From JAABRU01 sp041390465 (lineage in GTDB: Bacteria; Desulfobacterota; Desulfobacteria; Desulfobacterales; Desulfococcaceae), in NCBI GenBank assembly GCA_041390465.1, contig JAWKPW010000002.1:62001-126000 (forward strand): 64,000 bases of DNA, in the 5' to 3' direction. The translations under genes were made by a program, and so were the position numbers. The notes beneath the pieces are model-generated. The model was given only the letters and a program-made list of their open reading frames with translations. It did not search any database and had not been told where the DNA came from. Shown here piece after piece: positions 62,689-64,000 of the stretch; the first letter of the stretch is position 1, and every line of letters starts with the position of its first letter.

Positions 62689-63426
62689 ATGTCAAAGACA
62701 GTTGTATGGACTGCCATGTTTTGCCTTTTGCTTGCCGGTGCAGCGCTGTCCGATCAGGCTGCGTGGGTGGACAAAAAAGCCGCATACAAAGCCGGAGAAA
62801 TGATTGAAACCGGAACAGAACTGCGCCGGTTCTGCGCACCCTGCGGTGATACCGTGTGGACGCCCCTTGTCGCGAAACAGGTGGAGGTGAGAAATCCGGA
62901 AAAGAATCTTTATGAGATATTTGTCAACGATTCCGGCATTGATCTGGCTTATGTTTATATTTTTCGGGAAGGAAAATGGCGGAATTTGGCCATGATGCTG
63001 GGACTGGCAGTTTCCGATGTGCCGGAATTTCTGCCTGAGAAACTGCCTTCCCATGCGGAAACAGCGGATACAGGTGAGTCCCACCCCATTGATCGGGAAA
63101 TGTACGCGTGCATGGACAGGGATCCTTCCACCGCCAATATGATCAATTGTATCCATGTGGCAGCGGAAAAATGGGATGGGGAACTTAACCGGGTTTATCA
63201 GGATTTGAGAGAACGTCTGAAACCGGAAGCCCAAAAATCTCTGACAGAGGCCCAGCGGGCCTGGATTGCATACCGTGATCTGGAATTCAAAAATATTCAG
63301 GGACTTTATGCCGGTTTTGAAGGAACCGTGTATCATCCCATGCGCGCGGAAAGCCGGATGCAGATTACCAAAAACCGGGTCATGGAACTTGTGTCCTATC
63401 TTTCCCTGTTTGAAATGGGGGAATGA
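62689..63426 (+). CDS. Exported protein with C-terminal LprI (DUF1311) domain, 245 aa
   Basis: A signal peptide (residues 1-21, ending ALS) is followed by a region of unknown type (about 25-110, with a CAPC pair) and an LprI-like domain: CMDRDPSTANMINCIHVAAEKWDGELNRVYQDLRERLKPEAQKSLTEAQRAWIAYRDLEF, the DUF1311 signature (NxCxxxAxxxxDxxLNxxY, LxxAQRAWxxYRDxxC). Some members inhibit lysozyme; whether this one does is unknown. The ATG at 62689 has AGGAGG upstream. Probably periplasmic. It precedes the antiporter gene by 38 bases and may share its promoter. Confidence 0.85.
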   Translation: MSKTVVWTAMFCLLLAGAALSDQAAWVDKKAAYKAGEMIETGTELRRFCAPCGDTVWTPLVAKQVEVRNPEKNLYEIFVNDSGIDLAYVYIFREGKWRNLAMMLGLAVSDVPEFLPEKLPSHAETADTGESHPIDREMYACMDRDPSTANMINCIHVAAEKWDGELNRVYQDLRERLKPEAQKSLTEAQRAWIAYRDLEFKNIQGLYAGFEGTVYHPMRAESRMQITKNRVMELVSYLSLFEMGE

Positions 63427-63464
63427 GGCATTAAAAGACAGAGGCGCGGCACGACAATGGAAAA

Positions 63465-64000
63465 ATGGAAAATCTGACAACACAGAACATAATGGTGATG
63501 TTTCTTTCTCTGGGGATTCTGCTCGGTCTGGCCCGAATGATGGGGGAACTGGCACAGCGACTCCACCAGCCTTCTGTGCTGGGAGAACTGCTTGCGGGCA
63601 TTCTGCTTGGCCCCACAGTTCTGGGAGCAATTGCCCCTGGATTCAGTGCATTTCTTTTTCCCCCCCATGGCCCCAATGCAATTGCCCTGGATGCCATATC
63701 CACTCTGGCAATTGTACTGTTTCTGATGGTCGCAGGCATAGAGGTGAATTTGTCCACGATCTGGAAGCAGGGAAGCATCGGTCTGAAAATCGGCATAGCC
63801 AGCGTTGTCATTCCTTTTTTCCTGGGTCTTGCCGGAGCCTGGCTGTTTCCCCGGCTTCTGGGGCGGCCGCCGGATACGGATCCCCTGATATTTTCCCTGT
63901 TTCTGGCAATTGCCATTTCCATTTCCGCTTTGCCCGTCATTGCCAAAACCCTGATGGATATGGATATGTACCGCAGTGATCTGGGTATGGTGGTCATCAG
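63465..64000 (+). CDS. Kef-type cation:proton antiporter, N-terminal part (window edge)
   Basis: The open frame starts MENLTTQNIMVMFLSLGILLG and runs past the window end. Membrane helices alternate with GELAQRLHQPSVLGELLAGILLGPTVLG, the first conserved block of the CPA2/KefB family, then TLAIVLFLMVAGIEVNLSTIW and ISISALPVIAKTLMDM, which holds the ion-binding region. It would exchange potassium or sodium for protons across the inner membrane. The C-terminal part, including any RCK domain, is outside the window. Confidence 0.88.
   Translation, partial: MENLTTQNIMVMFLSLGILLGLARMMGELAQRLHQPSVLGELLAGILLGPTVLGAIAPGFSAFLFPPHGPNAIALDAISTLAIVLFLMVAGIEVNLSTIWKQGSIGLKIGIASVVIPFFLGLAGAWLFPRLLGRPPDTDPLIFSLFLAIAISISALPVIAKTLMDMDMYRSDLGMVVI

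Overview
The window looks like chromosomal DNA of a sulfate-reducing, Wood-Ljungdahl-type Desulfobacterota bacterium (order Desulfobacterales is my inference). The basis is gene content: a CODH/ACS operon (acsD, acsB, acsC, acsE), a cytoplasmic molybdopterin oxidoreductase with ferredoxin and flavoprotein partners, DUF169 and TauE/SafE proteins, a TIGR03960-DUF2344 radical SAM fusion, NtrY- and NtrC-type regulators and YkgJ cysteine-cluster proteins. There are no phage genes, no CRISPR array and no transposase.

Layout. 0-3.3 kb: three tandem LivK-like binding proteins without permease genes, the first one incomplete. 3.3-12 kb, minus strand: a CheZ-like protein, a TIGR02757 protein, an EamA exporter, a YajD-type HNH protein, an NgoMIV-like restriction-modification pair, a membrane/coiled-coil protein with two small upstream genes, and a peroxiredoxin/TlpA pair. 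12-22.2 kb, plus strand: a beta-helix protein, a membrane hydrolase-like protein, a single-chain type IIG restriction-modification enzyme, a dNTPase, two YkgJ proteins, a periplasmic solute-binding protein and a chemoreceptor. 19.3-25.7 kb is a 3.2-kb tandem duplication whose second copy is full of single-base indels. 26-34.7 kb holds an ATPase, an alpha/beta hydrolase, AMMECR1, MEMO, tRNA-Lys, lpxD, a DUF6515/SH3-like protein and higBA, nearly all frameshifted. 35-41 kb: a three-gene molybdoenzyme operon and a DUF169 gene. 41.2-47.7 kb: a locus with a consensus sigma-54 promoter and a palindromic upstream site, running tauE, a membrane protein, an Rpn-like nuclease, a membrane protein, a histidine kinase and an NtrC-type activator. 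47.9-51.2 kb: paired MITE-like elements beside a DUF3131 gene remnant, then the radical SAM gene. 51.4-58 kb: the CODH/ACS operon behind a perfect sigma-70 consensus promoter but broken by many frameshifts. 58-64 kb: another MITE pair, an NtrY-like kinase, ApbE, an LprI-domain protein and the start of a Kef-type antiporter.

Two themes stand out. First, frameshifts cluster in sharp blocks (about 22.8-34.7 kb and 50.85-58 kb) and hit genes expected to be essential or central (lpxD, tRNA-Lys, CODH/ACS), while flanking genes are clean. This points to unpolished sequence more than to biological decay, and reads should be checked before any of these genes is called a pseudogene. Second, intergenic DNA is populated by a family of 115-200-bp elements with shared termini (ATACCGATTCTCC... 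and its reverse complement), often arranged as pairs, plus two smaller palindrome families.
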